Assembly: GCA_020632715.1 (NCBI GenBank)
Contig: JACKFA010000002.1
Coordinates: forward strand, 1,230,501-1,294,500
Origin: Deltaproteobacteria bacterium
GTDB lineage: Bacteria; Myxococcota_A; UBA9042; PHBI01
Direction of reading: 5' to 3'
DNA length: 64,000 nucleotides
Made by a program: the position numbers and the translations under genes. Below the pieces are notes generated by a model that did no database searches, had not been told where the DNA came from, and saw only the letters and a program-made list of their open reading frames with translations. Shown here piece by piece: positions 9,387-19,500 of the stretch. How positions within the stretch are numbered: position 1 is the stretch's first letter; every line of letters starts with the position of its first letter.

Positions 9387-9406
9387 GCCGCCCCCCGCGG
9401 GGCGGC
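9387..9406 (+). repeat. GC hairpin in the kinase leader
   Basis: GCCGCCCC (9387-9394) pairs perfectly with GGGGCGGC (9399-9406) around a four-base loop, 115 nt before the kinase ATG. TTGA follows and no T-run, so it is a poor intrinsic terminator. It may influence leader folding. Confidence 0.4.
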
Positions 9407-9520
9407 TTGACGCCGCGCGGCGGTCGGACGTTTGATCTCTCGAGACACCCGTCGAACGCGGCCTGTCGCGCCGCGGTCGGAGCTGCCGATGTCCCTGCGA
9501 GCGTCCTCGTGAGCGCGAGC

Positions 9521-12500
9521 ATGTCGCGACGCCAACGTCGTCCCGGGCGCGGTCCGCGCGGCCTCGTCGCGCCGCTGTTCCTCGCGGCGCTCGCCCTCTC
9601 GCCGCCCGCGGCCGCGCTGAGCCCCGACACGCCGCTCACGCAGCTCTCGACGTCGTCCTGGGGGCGCCGCGAGGGCCTCCCGACCGAGGCCATCGGCGAC
9701 GTCGAGGTCGCGAGCGACGGCACCATCTGGCTCGCCACGGACGTCGGCGTCGTGACGCTCGATGGCGCCGAGGTCCGCCACTTCAACGTCGCGAACACCC
9801 CGGAGCTCCCCTCGGACGCGGTCGTCGAGCTCTGCGCCGACGGGCCCCGCGTGTGGATCGGCACCGTGCGCGGGCTCGCCTGGTGGGAGGCCGGCGCCTT
9901 CCACCGCGTCGATCCGGCCGAGATGCCGGCGGACTGGATCACCCACCTCTCCGTCGGCGTCGGCGGCGAGCTCTGGGTCGGCCTGAAGTCTGGCTTCTAC
10001 ACCCGCCGCGATGGCCACTTCGAGCCGCGCCGCGAGCGTCCGGGGGGCCCGCCCCTCGGCGACATCGGCCTCGACCGGGCGAGCCTCCCCGACGGCACCC
10101 AGCTCCTCGTGCGTGCAGGCGAGCTCTGGACCTTCCGGAACGGCGCGCTCGGCGCCGAGATCCCGGTGCGGCCCCAGCCGCAGCGGGTCGTCACCCGCAG
10201 GGACGGCACCGCCTGGATCGGCTTCTCCCGAGACGGGGTCGACCGCCGCGACCTCGACGGCACCGTCACCGAGCGCGTCGTGCCGCGCGAGGACAACGTC
10301 GGTGCCTTGTTCGTCGACCGTGAGGGGGCCCTCTGGGTCGGCGGCGGCGGGCCCGGCGCCCAGCGCCTCGCGCCGAGCGGCAAGCTCGACGAGGTGCTCA
10401 TGCCGAACGGCGACCGCCCGACCGGCGTCAAGGCCTTCGCGCAGCTCGCGGACGGGACCATGCTCGTCGCGACGGAGAACCTGGGCCTCGTCGTCGTGCG
10501 TGACCGCGCCTTCCACGTGCTCGACGGGCGGAGCGGCGGCGCCACCCAGGTGATGAGCGTCTTCCAGGATCGTGACGGCGCCGTCTGGGTCGACGGCAAC
10601 GACGCCTCCGCGCTCGTCGCGCGCCGCGGCGACGGCGTGCGGCGCTTCAACCGCGATCTGCCGGCGCTCACCCACCTCGTCGCGCGCGACGGGACCCACT
10701 ACGTCGGCACCGCGCACGGGCTCCTCCGCGTGGTGGGCGACGTGCTCGAGCCCGTCCCGGTCGGGCCGCCCGCGATCATCGCGGCCCTCGCCGAGATGCC
10801 GGCGGGCGTGCTCTGGGTCGGCAACTACAACGAGGCGCTCATCCGCTGGGACGGGCGCGAGGCGAAGGAGGTGCGCCGCCCGGGTGGGGCCGCGCTCACG
10901 ACGTCGGCGATCCTGCCGTCGCGCGACGGTGACACGCTCTGGGTCGGGACGGACCGCGGGCTCTGCAAGATCACGGGGGTGGGCCGCGGGGGCGGCGAGG
11001 CGCCGGTCTGCTTCGGCGACGCGGACGGCGTCCCGGAGGCGCTCGTCATCGGGCTCCACGAGGATGACGCCGGCTCGGTCTGGGCCGCCACCTACGAGCG
11101 CGGCCTCGTGCGGGTCCGCGACGGGCGCGGCGTCGCGCTCACGCCCGCGCAGGGGCTCCCGTCGGACACGGTCTACACCGTGCTCGAGGACGACGCCGGG
11201 CGCTTCTGGATGCCGGGGCCGACCGGCATCGTGCGGGCGTCGCGCGCTGACATGGACGCCGTCGCGGACGGGCGCGCCGCGCGTTTCGCGACGCGGATGT
11301 TCGGGGTCGCCGACGGGCTACCGGTCGCCGAGACGACGGGCGGCGTGATGGGGGCGTCGCGGGCGCCCGACGGGCGGCTCTGGTTCTCGACGCCCGCGGG
11401 GGCGGTGGTCGTGGACCCGAAGCAGCCGGACCCGGTGGTGCGCTCGCCGCTGGCCGTGATCCGGGAGCTCAGGGTCGGGGCGCGCGAGCTCCCTCCGGCG
11501 GGCGGGGCGGCCGCGCCCGACGAGCGCACCGTGGTCGTGAGGTACACGGCGCCGACGCTCGACGAGCCGGGCGCGGTGCGCTTCCGGTATCGCCTCGACG
11601 ACGTCGACGAGGACTGGGTCGACGCGGGCACGCGGCGCGTCGCGATGTACACCGGGCTCCCGGCGGGGCGGCACCGCTTCCGGGTGGCGGCGCTCGCGCC
11701 CGGGGCGGTCGAGTTCGGGCCGGAGGCGTCGTTCTCGGTGGACCTCGAGGCGGCCTTCGCGGAGACGCTGCCGTTCAGGCTCCTCGTGATCGCGGCGGCG
11801 CTCGCGCTGCTCTACGCGCTCTACCGGGCGCGGGTGGCGCTCATCCTGCGGCGGGAGGCGGCGCTCGGGCGCCTCGTGGACCAGCGCACGCGGCAGCTCG
11901 CCGAGGCGACCGGGGCGCTCGAGGCGATGAACGCGACGCTCGCGGAGCGGGTCGAGGACGCGGTCGCGAAGCTCCGTGGCGCCGAGCGGATGGCGGCGTA
12001 CGGGCAGATGGTCGCGGGCGTCGCGCACGAGGTGCGGCAGCCGCTCTTCGCCCTCGGGACCACCGCCTACGTGCTCGGGGACAAGCTCCGCGACCGGCCG
12101 GAGCTCCAGGGCGAGGTCAAGCTCATCGAGCGCGAGACGCGGCGGATGAACCGGGTCGTCGAGGAGCTGCTCGAGTTCGCGAAGCCGGCGGAGCTCGCGC
12201 GGCACCCGACGTCGCCGGCGACCCTGCTGCACGACGCGGTCGCGATCTTCAGGGCGGAGCACGATCCCGAGGAGAAGCTCGCGGTCACCGTGGACGTCGA
12301 GGGCGCGCCCGAGGTGATCGTGGTCGACGCCGACCGCGTTCAGCAGGTGCTCGTGAACCTGATGAGCAACGCGAAGCGGCACGCCGCAGGGCTCACGCGC
12401 GTCGCGCTCGCGGCGCGGGCCGAGGGCGCCGAGCGCGTGGTGATCGAGGTCGCCGACGACGGGGCGGGCATCGACGCCGGCGCGCTGCCGCGCCTCTTCG

Positions 12501-12676
12501 AGCCGTTCTTCACGACGGGGGGGACGGGGCTCGGCCTGCCGATCGCGCGGCGGATCGCGGAGGCGCACGGCGGCGGGATCGCGGTGACGTCGGGGCCCGG
12601 GGGGACGACGTTCCGGGTGACGTTGCCGCGGGTGGCGCCGGCGGCCGCGGCGGGGGGGAGCGATGGCGGGGGCTGA
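9521..12676 (+). CDS. Membrane sensor histidine kinase with two-component propeller domain
   Basis: A 1,051-residue hybrid-sensor-like kinase. After a signal/anchor region (about 1-28) come repeated regulator-propeller blades (IWLATDVGV, VWIGTVRGL, LWVGTDRGL and similar) to about residue 690. A Y_Y_Y domain (about 695-740) follows, then one transmembrane helix (about 752-772) and a short coiled coil. The HisKA box is VAHEVRQP with phospho-acceptor His836, and the HATPase has the N box at about 946-950 and G boxes VADDGAGID and GTGLGLPIA. The periplasmic propeller should sense an extracellular ligand, as in polysaccharide or adhesion sensors. The ATG at 9521 starts the signal peptide. The stop overlaps the NtrC-type regulator start by 14 bp, so the two form a cognate pair. 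No receiver domain is fused to the kinase. Confidence 0.9.
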   Translation: MSRRQRRPGRGPRGLVAPLFLAALALSPPAAALSPDTPLTQLSTSSWGRREGLPTEAIGDVEVASDGTIWLATDVGVVTLDGAEVRHFNVANTPELPSDAVVELCADGPRVWIGTVRGLAWWEAGAFHRVDPAEMPADWITHLSVGVGGELWVGLKSGFYTRRDGHFEPRRERPGGPPLGDIGLDRASLPDGTQLLVRAGELWTFRNGALGAEIPVRPQPQRVVTRRDGTAWIGFSRDGVDRRDLDGTVTERVVPREDNVGALFVDREGALWVGGGGPGAQRLAPSGKLDEVLMPNGDRPTGVKAFAQLADGTMLVATENLGLVVVRDRAFHVLDGRSGGATQVMSVFQDRDGAVWVDGNDASALVARRGDGVRRFNRDLPALTHLVARDGTHYVGTAHGLLRVVGDVLEPVPVGPPAIIAALAEMPAGVLWVGNYNEALIRWDGREAKEVRRPGGAALTTSAILPSRDGDTLWVGTDRGLCKITGVGRGGGEAPVCFGDADGVPEALVIGLHEDDAGSVWAATYERGLVRVRDGRGVALTPAQGLPSDTVYTVLEDDAGRFWMPGPTGIVRASRADMDAVADGRAARFATRMFGVADGLPVAETTGGVMGASRAPDGRLWFSTPAGAVVVDPKQPDPVVRSPLAVIRELRVGARELPPAGGAAAPDERTVVVRYTAPTLDEPGAVRFRYRLDDVDEDWVDAGTRRVAMYTGLPAGRHRFRVAALAPGAVEFGPEASFSVDLEAAFAETLPFRLLVIAAALALLYALYRARVALILRREAALGRLVDQRTRQLAEATGALEAMNATLAERVEDAVAKLRGAERMAAYGQMVAGVAHEVRQPLFALGTTAYVLGDKLRDRPELQGEVKLIERETRRMNRVVEELLEFAKPAELARHPTSPATLLHDAVAIFRAEHDPEEKLAVTVDVEGAPEVIVVDADRVQQVLVNLMSNAKRHAAGLTRVALAARAEGAERVVIEVADDGAGIDAGALPRLFEPFFTTGGTGLGLPIARRIAEAHGGGIAVTSGPGGTTFRVTLPRVAPAAAAGGSDGGG

Positions 12677-14024
12677 GCAGCAGAAGCGGGGGCGGGTGCT
12701 CGTCGTGGACGACGAGCTCGGGATCAGGCAGGCGCTGACGGGGCTCTTCGAGCACTCGGGCTTCGCGGTGAGCGCGGCGGAGTCGTCGGCGTCGGCGCTG
12801 GCCGTGGCGCGGGCGAGCGAGCTGGACGTGGTGATCCTCGATCTCCGGCTCGGGCCGGAGTCGGGGCTGGACCTCCTGCCGGAGCTGAAGGCGCTCCACC
12901 CGGACGTCGCGGTGATCGTCGTGACGGCGATGGCGACCATCGACACGGCGGTCGACGCGATGCGGCGCGGGGCGGACAACTTCATCACGAAGCCCATCGA
13001 CCCGCCGCGGCTGCTCGCGCTCGTGGAGAAGGGGCTCGAGTCGGGGGCGCTGCGGGCGGGGAGCGCGCGGCTCGGGCGGCTCGCGGCGCGGGCGGTGCGC
13101 GACCCGATGAGCTTCGACTCGGAGGCGATGCGCGGGGTGCAGGCGCTCGCGGACGCGGTGGCGCCGCACGCGACGACGGTGCTCCTCTTCGGGGACACCG
13201 GGACGGGCAAGGGGATGCTCGCGCGCTACCTCCACGGGCGGTCGCCGCGGGCGGGGCGCCCGTTCGTCGAGCTCAACTGCGCGGGGCTCTCGCGGGAGCT
13301 GACCGAGAGCGAGCTCTTCGGGCACGAGCGGGGGGCGTTCACGGGGGCGACGGCGCGGAAGCTCGGGCTCCTCGAGGCGGCGGACGGGGGGACGCTCTTC
13401 CTCGACGAGATCGGCGAGATGGAGCTCGCGGTGCAGGCGAAGCTCCTGAAGGTGCTCGAGCAGTGGCGCTTCCGGCGGGTCGGCGGGGTGGTCGAGCACG
13501 ACGTGGACGTGCGGATCATCGCGGCGACGCACCGGGACCTCGAGAAGGACGCGGCGGAGGGGCGGTTCCGGATGGACCTCTACTACCGCATGAACGTCTT
13601 CGCGATACGCCTCCCGCCGCTGTCCGAGCGGCGCGACGACGTGGCGGCGCTGGCGCGGCGCTTCCTCGAGGAGCAGCGGCGGGGGCACCGGCTGTCCGAG
13701 GAGGCGACGGAGCTCCTGCTCGGCTACGACTGGCCCGGGAACGTGCGCGAGCTCAGGAACATCATGGAGCGGGCGGCGATCCTGGCGCCGCCGGGCGGGG
13801 AGGTGACGCTCGCGCACCTGCCGCCGCTCGGCCCGCGCGGGGCGCCGGAGAGCACGGGGGCGCTCGGGGCGGCGGAGCGGGCGCTCATCGAGAGCACGCT
13901 GCGGGCGCACGACGGGAACCTGGCGGCCGCGGCGCGGGCGCTCGGGGTGTCGCGCGGGCTCCTCTACCGGCGGCTCGCGAAGTTCGGGATCGCGGCGGGC
14001 GCGGACGCTGGGACCGAGGGCTGA
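12663..14024 (+). CDS. NtrC-family sigma-54-dependent response regulator
   Basis: 453 residues. The receiver domain has VVDDE and the phospho-acceptor Asp60 (VVILDLRL). The AAA+ domain has Walker A GDTGTGKG at about 177-184, the sigma-54-contacting GAFTGA loop at 224-229, a Walker B-type LFLDEIGE and an Arg-rich sensor region. A Fis-type helix-turn-helix (about 405-445; NLAAAARALGVSRGLLYRRL) follows. All residues needed to drive sigma-54 promoters look intact. It overlaps the histidine kinase gene and is almost certainly its partner. Likely targets include the nearby sigma-54 promoters at 9260, 16122 and 16462. Its stop is only 3 bp from that of the convergent lipoprotein gene. Confidence 0.92.
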   Translation: MAGAEQQKRGRVLVVDDELGIRQALTGLFEHSGFAVSAAESSASALAVARASELDVVILDLRLGPESGLDLLPELKALHPDVAVIVVTAMATIDTAVDAMRRGADNFITKPIDPPRLLALVEKGLESGALRAGSARLGRLAARAVRDPMSFDSEAMRGVQALADAVAPHATTVLLFGDTGTGKGMLARYLHGRSPRAGRPFVELNCAGLSRELTESELFGHERGAFTGATARKLGLLEAADGGTLFLDEIGEMELAVQAKLLKVLEQWRFRRVGGVVEHDVDVRIIAATHRDLEKDAAEGRFRMDLYYRMNVFAIRLPPLSERRDDVAALARRFLEEQRRGHRLSEEATELLLGYDWPGNVRELRNIMERAAILAPPGGEVTLAHLPPLGPRGAPESTGALGAAERALIESTLRAHDGNLAAAARALGVSRGLLYRRLAKFGIAAGADAGTEG

Positions 14025-14027
14025 GGC

Positions 14028-15077
14028 TCAGCGGAGCCGGCAGCTCTGGGGGATCGCGGACGGCGCGTAGTTCTTCTGGAGGACGAGCTCCGCGCAGGCG
14101 CCGTCGACGCCCTGGCAGTAGTGGAGGGCGTCCGGCCCATAATTATGGGTGAGGACGGCCACGGCGCAGCGGGTGTCGACGCCCTGGCAGCTCGCGAAGG
14201 CGCGGGGCGAGTAGTCGTGGTCGAGGAGGGCGAGGGCGCAGGCCTCGTCGACGCCGTCGCAGGCGGCCCACTCGCTCGGCGCGTAGCCCTTGTCGGCGAC
14301 GGCCTGGCGGCAGCGCGAGCCGGCAGCGGGGGGCTGGGCGCAAGCGGCGCCGTCCCACGCGCTCCCGGCGGGGCAGACGCAGCGCCCGTGGTCGCGGTAG
14401 GCGCCGCCGGAGCAGCGCTCGTGGTGGCCGCCGCCGCCTTGGGCCGGCTGCTCGGCGCTGCACTGGGCGCCGTCCCAGGCGGTGGTGGCGGGGCAGACGC
14501 ACTGGGCGCCGTCCCAGGTGGAGCCGCCCTGGCACATGCACTGATTGCCATCCCACGCGGCGCCGCCGGTGCAGGCGCACTGCGAGCCGTCCCACGAGGA
14601 GCCGCCGTGGCACATGCACTGGGCGCCGTCCCAGGTGGCGCCGCCCTGGCACATGCACTGAGCGCCATCCCAGGTGGCGCCGCCGGTGCAGACGCACTCG
14701 GTGCCGCTCCAGGTGGAGCCGCCGGGGCAGTAGCACTGATCGCCGCCGGGGAGGGCGCCGCCGGTGCACTGGAGGGGCTCGCAGTGGTCGCCGTTGGCGA
14801 TCTCGCCGGCGAGGCAGGAGCAGACCGCCTGGTCGCCGTCGCCGAAGAGGTAGGCGCCGCCGGCGCAGCCGGTGGGATCGGGGGTGCCCTGGCAGCTCTG
14901 GCCGTTCCAGACGGTGCCGAGCGGGCAGTAGCAGGTGCCGCCGACGGGGCGGCCGCCACCGGTGCAGGAGACGGGCGCTGGCGCGGCGGGGCCGCTGGCG
15001 ACGCGGCCGTGGCCGCAGGCGGCGAGGAGGAGCGTGGCGGCGGTGGCGAGGAGGCGGAGTGCGGCGCGAGCGGGCAT
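14028..15077 (-). CDS. Cys-rich repeat lipoprotein
   Basis: A 349-residue secreted lipoprotein. The lipobox LLLAAC follows a short hydrophobic n-region, and the ATG at 15077 is chosen because it begins that signal. The middle has about seven tandem units of about 12 residues of the form WDGxQCxCxGG, an EGF-like disulfide-rich ladder encoded by 36-bp DNA repeats (about 14455-14720). The last 90 residues hold three to four units of about 24 residues of the form CxGVDxxCAxxxLxxxYxPxA. Function is unknown; extracellular binding or a structural stalk would fit. It lies between the sigma-54 regulator and RHS2 and may be transcribed after the gene upstream of it on the same strand, although a sigma-70-like promoter precedes it. 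Confidence 0.75.
   Translation of the reverse strand: MPARAALRLLATAATLLLAACGHGRVASGPAAPAPVSCTGGGRPVGGTCYCPLGTVWNGQSCQGTPDPTGCAGGAYLFGDGDQAVCSCLAGEIANGDHCEPLQCTGGALPGGDQCYCPGGSTWSGTECVCTGGATWDGAQCMCQGGATWDGAQCMCHGGSSWDGSQCACTGGAAWDGNQCMCQGGSTWDGAQCVCPATTAWDGAQCSAEQPAQGGGGHHERCSGGAYRDHGRCVCPAGSAWDGAACAQPPAAGSRCRQAVADKGYAPSEWAACDGVDEACALALLDHDYSPRAFASCQGVDTRCAVAVLTHNYGPDALHYCQGVDGACAELVLQKNYAPSAIPQSCRLR
14455..14720 (-). repeat. 36-bp tandem repeats encoding WDGxQCxCxGG units
   Basis: Near-identical 36-bp direct repeats, with a core reading roughly tgggcgccgtcccaggtgg on the plus strand, are in frame inside the Cys-rich lipoprotein. Repeat number is likely to vary between strains. Confidence 0.7.
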
Positions 15078-15134
15078 GGGTGTCCTTGTCCTGGCGATGA
15101 CGTCGTGGGGAGCTGGATCACCGCGGGGAAGGGA

Positions 15135-15161
15135 ATTATGCCCGGGCGCCGTCGATGTCAC
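15135..15161 (-). promoter_or_regulatory. Candidate sigma-70-type promoter of the Cys-rich lipoprotein
   Basis: On the minus strand GTGACA (15161-15156) is followed after 15 bp by CATAAT (15140-15135), about 58 bp before the lipoprotein ATG. The spacing is short but the -10 box is one of the few A/T-rich hexamers in the area. Confidence 0.4.
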
Positions 15162-16033
15162 GGGGAAGTTCCGCGGCGGGGCGTCGGGAGCGGCTCGGCG
15201 CAGGCGCGGGCGCGCTGGTCCCAGGCGGCGGCGAGGGCGTCGAGGACGAGGTCGGGATCGAGGCCCTCGGCGTCGGCGAGCTCGTCGACGTCGAGCCAGG
15301 CGAGCGCGTCGTCGTCTGCGATCTCGGCGGCGGCGAGCGGGAGCGCGACGGCGGAGCAGGCGTCGGCGGAGAGGCCGGGGTAGAAGGCGCGGGCGGCGTC
15401 GCGGCCGGCACGGAGGGCCTCGAGGACGGGGGAGGCGGCGTCGCGTCCGACGATGTGCCAGGCGGCGAGGGTGGCGTCGCCGGCGCCGAGGGGGACGATC
15501 CAGCCGAGGGCGAGGTCGCCGGGGCGGGGATCCTCGGCGCCGCCGCCGGAGGCGACGACGACGTCGAGCTCCCGCGCGGCGTCGAGGGGGCGGAGGACGG
15601 CGCGGTGGTGGCGGCGGAGGCCGACGCGGAAGAGGCCGACGCGGGCGTCGGCGAGGGCCTGGAGGGCGCGGGCGAGGCGGTGGTGGCGCTGGGCGCGGGC
15701 GGTGGCGACGGCGACGCCGATGAGGCGGGCGCCGCCGGGCTCGCGGTAGCCGACGAGGGCCCAGAGGTCGTAGAGGGCGCGGGTGAGCGCGGGGGCGGTG
15801 CGGGGGGACCAGGAGAGGGCGGCGCCGGCCTCGAAGTGGGCGCGCGCGGCGGGCGGGGTGAGGGCGTTGACGGAGAGGCGGGCGAGCATGACGACGCCCC
15901 AGGTGAGGCCGGGCGCGGCGCGGCGGGAGGGGGCGGCGGGGCGCGCCGCGCGGCGGCGAGCGGGCAGGGCGGGGCGGGGGCGGGAGCGGCTGCCGGACTC
16001 GAGGGGCAAGGGAACGCTGCGCAGGTGGGTCAT
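15158..16033 (-). CDS. Protein of unknown function under a sigma-54 promoter
   Basis: A 291-residue protein with no family I recognise. The N-terminus is Arg/Pro-rich (SRPRPALPARRRAAR) without a clear signal peptide. The body is Ala/Leu-rich, predicted largely helical, with motifs such as ALYDLWALVGYREPGG and an acidic C-terminal part (DDDALAWLDVDELAD). The start at 16033 is supported by GGGAG seven bases upstream. A near-perfect sigma-54 promoter lies about 90 bp upstream. It is divergent from RHS2, which has its own sigma-54 promoter in the same intergenic region, so the two are probably co-induced. A role linked to RHS2 production or display is a guess from context only. Confidence 0.65.
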   Translation of the reverse strand: MTHLRSVPLPLESGSRSRPRPALPARRRAARPAAPSRRAAPGLTWGVVMLARLSVNALTPPAARAHFEAGAALSWSPRTAPALTRALYDLWALVGYREPGGARLIGVAVATARAQRHHRLARALQALADARVGLFRVGLRRHHRAVLRPLDAARELDVVVASGGGAEDPRPGDLALGWIVPLGAGDATLAAWHIVGRDAASPVLEALRAGRDAARAFYPGLSADACSAVALPLAAAEIADDDALAWLDVDELADAEGLDPDLVLDALAAAWDQRARACAEPLPTPRRGTSP

Positions 16034-16121
16034 GTCTCCCTCCGTCGGGTCGTCGTGAGCGTGGTTTTCGGGTGGGTGACCGTCCCGGGGTCCGTCCGGG
16101 GCGGTCGCGGAGGGGGCGCAT

Positions 16122-16137
16122 CGCAAGCGTTGTGCCA
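16122..16137 (-). promoter_or_regulatory. Sigma-54 promoter of the unknown gene at 15158-16033
   Basis: The minus strand reads TGGCAC-AACGC-TTGCG. The -24 GG (16136-16135) and -12 GC (16124-16123) are ten bases apart. The predicted start is near 16111, 78 nt before the ATG. Confidence 0.8.
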
Positions 16138-16461
16138 GGGCGGTGGAAGACGGGCGCGGTGGCCGAGAGCGGCCTCCCGAGCGGATCTGCGGCGGGAAGC
16201 CGAGCGGCGTCGCGCCGCCCCGGTCCCCAGCGCGCGGCGTGGGAGGCGGCGAGGTGAGCGCCGACGATCCGCGCCACCGGCCGATCCTCGCCGGTCGGCG
16301 GCGCGAGACCCCAGCAGACCGCCGTAGACCCCGGCAAAATCGGGTCACGTCGTGTCAGGACGTGTCATTTCACTTTCTGGGAGCGACCTGTCCCGGACAC
16401 CTCCCCCCTCGTCACCCCGCTCACGCCCTGCCGAGCGGCCTCCCAGGCCGATCGCCGGCGC

Positions 16462-16477
16462 CGGCACAGGCGTTGCA
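16462..16477 (+). promoter_or_regulatory. Sigma-54 promoter of RHS2
   Basis: CGGCAC-AGGCG-TTGCA has GG (16463-16464) and GC (16475-16476) ten bases apart, with one mismatch to the TGGCAC half. The predicted start near 16488 leaves a 53-nt leader to the RHS2 ATG. Confidence 0.75.
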
Positions 16478-16540
16478 CAGACGACGCCCCGCCGCGCCGC
16501 CCCAGGCGCACCTGTCCCACAAGCCGACGGAACCATCCCC

Positions 16541-19500
16541 ATGGCAAAGCTCGCGCCCCGCGCCGCCCTCGCCGCGCTCGCCCTCGCCCTCGCCGCCGCC
16601 CCCGCCGCCCACGCCCAGACCGGCGTGTCCGACGACCGCGTCTCCCTCCCCGAGGGCCCGGGCTCCCTCTCCGGCATCGGCGACGACGTCGCCATCGACC
16701 CCAACATGGGCGCCATGGCCTACAGCGTCCCCATCGTCCTCCCCGCCGGCCGCCCCGGCCTCTCCCCCTCCCTCGCCCTCTCCTACTCCTCCTCCGCCAC
16801 CTCGTCCGTCGTCGGCATCGGCTGGAACCTCGCCGTCCCCGCCATCGAGCGCCTCACCAAGCGCGCCGTCCCCCGCTACGACGGCGCCGACGAGTTCGCC
16901 GCCGACGCCGGCGCCGAGCTCGTCCTCGTCGCCTCCGACGCCACCACCCAGACCTACCGCGCCCGCTTCGAAGGCGCCTTCGCCCGCTACACCTGGCACG
17001 ACGTCGCCACCGGCGCCGAGGGCTACTGGACCGCCGAGTACCCCGACGGCCGCGTCGGCACCTTCGGCGCCCACGCCGACGGCACCCTCGAGCCCACCGC
17101 CCGCGTCGGCGGCGGCCAGGGCACCTTCCGCTACCTCCTCGTCGACCTCACCGACCCCTGGGGCCACGCCCTCCACTACACCTACGCCACCATCTCCCAG
17201 AGCGCCGGCCTCCTCACCGGCATCACCTGGCTCGCCGACGCCGCCGGCGACGACACCTACGCCGTCTCACTCGCCTACGAGGACCGCTCCGACTGGCTCG
17301 ACAACGCCACCGGCGGCTTCGAGGACGTCCTCGACCAGCGCCTCGCCACCATCACCGTCACCGCCCACGGCCAGACCCTCCGCTCCTACGGCCTCACCTA
17401 CGACAGCTACGACGTCTCCGGCGGCTTCACCCGCCTCGCCTCCGTCCAGCTCTTCGGCGCCGACGGCACCCCCTACGCCGCCACCGACCACTTCGCCTAC
17501 TCCCAGTCCCTCGGCGCCATCTGCCGCACCGGCGACTGCGCCACCCGCCCCTACATCCAGACCATGAACGCCCTCGACGTCGCCCTCTCGACCGGCGACG
17601 CCACCCTCATCGACATGAACGGCGACGCCCTCCCCGACCTCGTCGACACCTCGCTGACCGGCGCCCACCGCGTCTTCCTCCAGACCATGGCCCCCGACGG
17701 CTCCCAGTCCTTCGGCGCCGCCACCGACAGCGCCGTCGGCGACCAGGCCGGCCACCGCCTCTCCAACGCCTTCGTCCAGGTCCTCGACGCCGACGGCGAC
17801 GGCTTCACCGACATGATGAACGCCACCACCGGCCGCGTCCTCATGAACCACGGCAACGGCGACTGGGACGAGGAGGTCGCCCTCTTCGGCACCGGCGCGA
17901 GCGGCCTCCCCGGCACCGAGGCCCTCATGACCTCCCTCCGCTTCCTCGACTACGACGGCGACCACAAGATCGACCTCATCGGCTCCACCGGCGCCGGCCT
18001 CAACAACCAGACCACCATCTACCGCAACGGCGGCGCCGGCTTCGTCGTCGACGACGCCATCGAGAACCTCGACCAGGGCTTCGACTCCGGCCGCATGGAG
18101 CTCAACGACTTCAACGGCGACGGCCTCCTCGACGTCGTCCTCGTCGGCACCGAGTCCGTCACCTACCAGCTCAACCTCGGCTGGGGCCGCTGGACCGCCC
18201 CCCGCACCGCCGGCAACGTCTCCTTCACCGACTCGCAGGCGGTCGCCGCCGAGATCGAGGACATCAACGGCGACGGCCTCGCCGACATGGTCCTCGTCGG
18301 CGCCGACCAGATCCAGCTCTGGCTCAACCGCAACGGCCGCGTCTTCGAGGAGCAGGACCCCATCACCACCGCCGACGTCGACGGCACCATCCCCGACCGC
18401 GTCTCCTCGACCGTCGTCCTCCTCGCCGACATGAACGGCAACGGCTCCTCCGACATCGTCTGGGTCACCCCGGGCGAGCCCGTCCGCTTCCTCGAGCTCT
18501 TCCCCCTCCGCCCGAACCTCCTCACCTCCATCGACAACGGCATCGGCTGGATCTCCGAGATCACCTACGGCACGAGCGTCCAGCACATGGCCGCGGACGG
18601 TGGTGCCGCCGCCTGGGCCCACCGGATCCCCTTCCCGAACACCGTCGTCGACCGCCTCGACGAGTACGACACCCTCACGCAGGTCCACCGCGTCACCACC
18701 TTCAGCTACCACGACGGCTTCTACGACGGCGTCGAGAAGGCCTTCCGCGGCTTCGCCCGCACGGAGGAGGACCTCGCGGGCGACGACGGCTTCCAGGAGG
18801 CCGGCCTCACCGCGCGCACCTACGACGTCGGCGACACCGACCCCTACGCCGCCGGGCTCCTCGACACCGTCGCCATCTCCTCGGGCGGCCGCCTCCTCGA
18901 GACCACCACGAACGCCTACGCCGACTGCGATCTCGCCGGTGTCCCGGACAGCGGCCTCGCCTTCCCCGTGCGCTACGTCTGCCTCGTCGCGAAGGAGGTC
19001 GTCCGCACCGAAGGCGGCGGCGCCGCCGACGCCGTCACCACCCGTGACGTCTACGACTACGACGGCTACGGCAACGTCACCCTCGACGCGAAGCTCGGCG
19101 TCGTCGCCCGCGGCGGCGTCGACTGCGGCGCCGCCTGCCTCGGCGACGAGCTCTACACCACCACCACCTTCGCCGCCCCCACCGACTCGGGGCGCTGGAT
19201 GACGTCGCTCCCCGTCCGCGTCCGCACCTACGGCGCCGCCGCCAGCGACCTCGCGACCCCCGCCGACGACACCTACTCCGAGACCGTCTCCTACTACGAC
19301 GGCGACGCGTTCGTCGGCCTCCCCGAGGGGCAGTTCGACAAGGGCTTCCTGACGCGCACGGTCTCCCGCGTGGACGCGAGCGGCGCGACCATCTCGCCCG
19401 TCCGCCAGCGCGGCGACGCGCACGGCAACATCGTCGAGATCATCGACCCCGTCGGCACCGTGGAGGGGGCCGAGCACCGCCGCACCTACACCTACGACGA

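Larger units (their letters stand above)
9148..9520 (+). other. Non-coding leader between RHS1 and the sensor kinase
   Basis: These 373 bp hold no convincing protein gene. They contain a strong palindrome (9184-9213), a near-consensus sigma-54 promoter (9260-9275) and then a leader of about 235 nt. The leader carries a five-codon ATG-to-TGA reading frame (9318-9335) and a GC hairpin (9387-9406) before the kinase start. Confidence 0.6.
16034..16540. other. Divergent regulatory region between the unknown gene and RHS2
   Basis: No protein gene is supported in these 507 bp. They hold two divergent sigma-54 promoters (16122-16137 minus, 16462-16477 plus). Between them is a pair of CGTGTCA direct repeats exactly 10 bp apart (16351 and 16361) and an 11-bp odd-centred palindrome TGTCC-C-GGACA (16389-16399). 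Both lie 65-115 bp upstream of the RHS2 -24 box, where NtrC-type activators usually bind. Confidence 0.55.

Noticed and set aside
14455..14720. Direct repeats that could be a CRISPR array
   Set aside because: The units are 36 bp, contiguous, in frame and encode WDGxQCxC modules.
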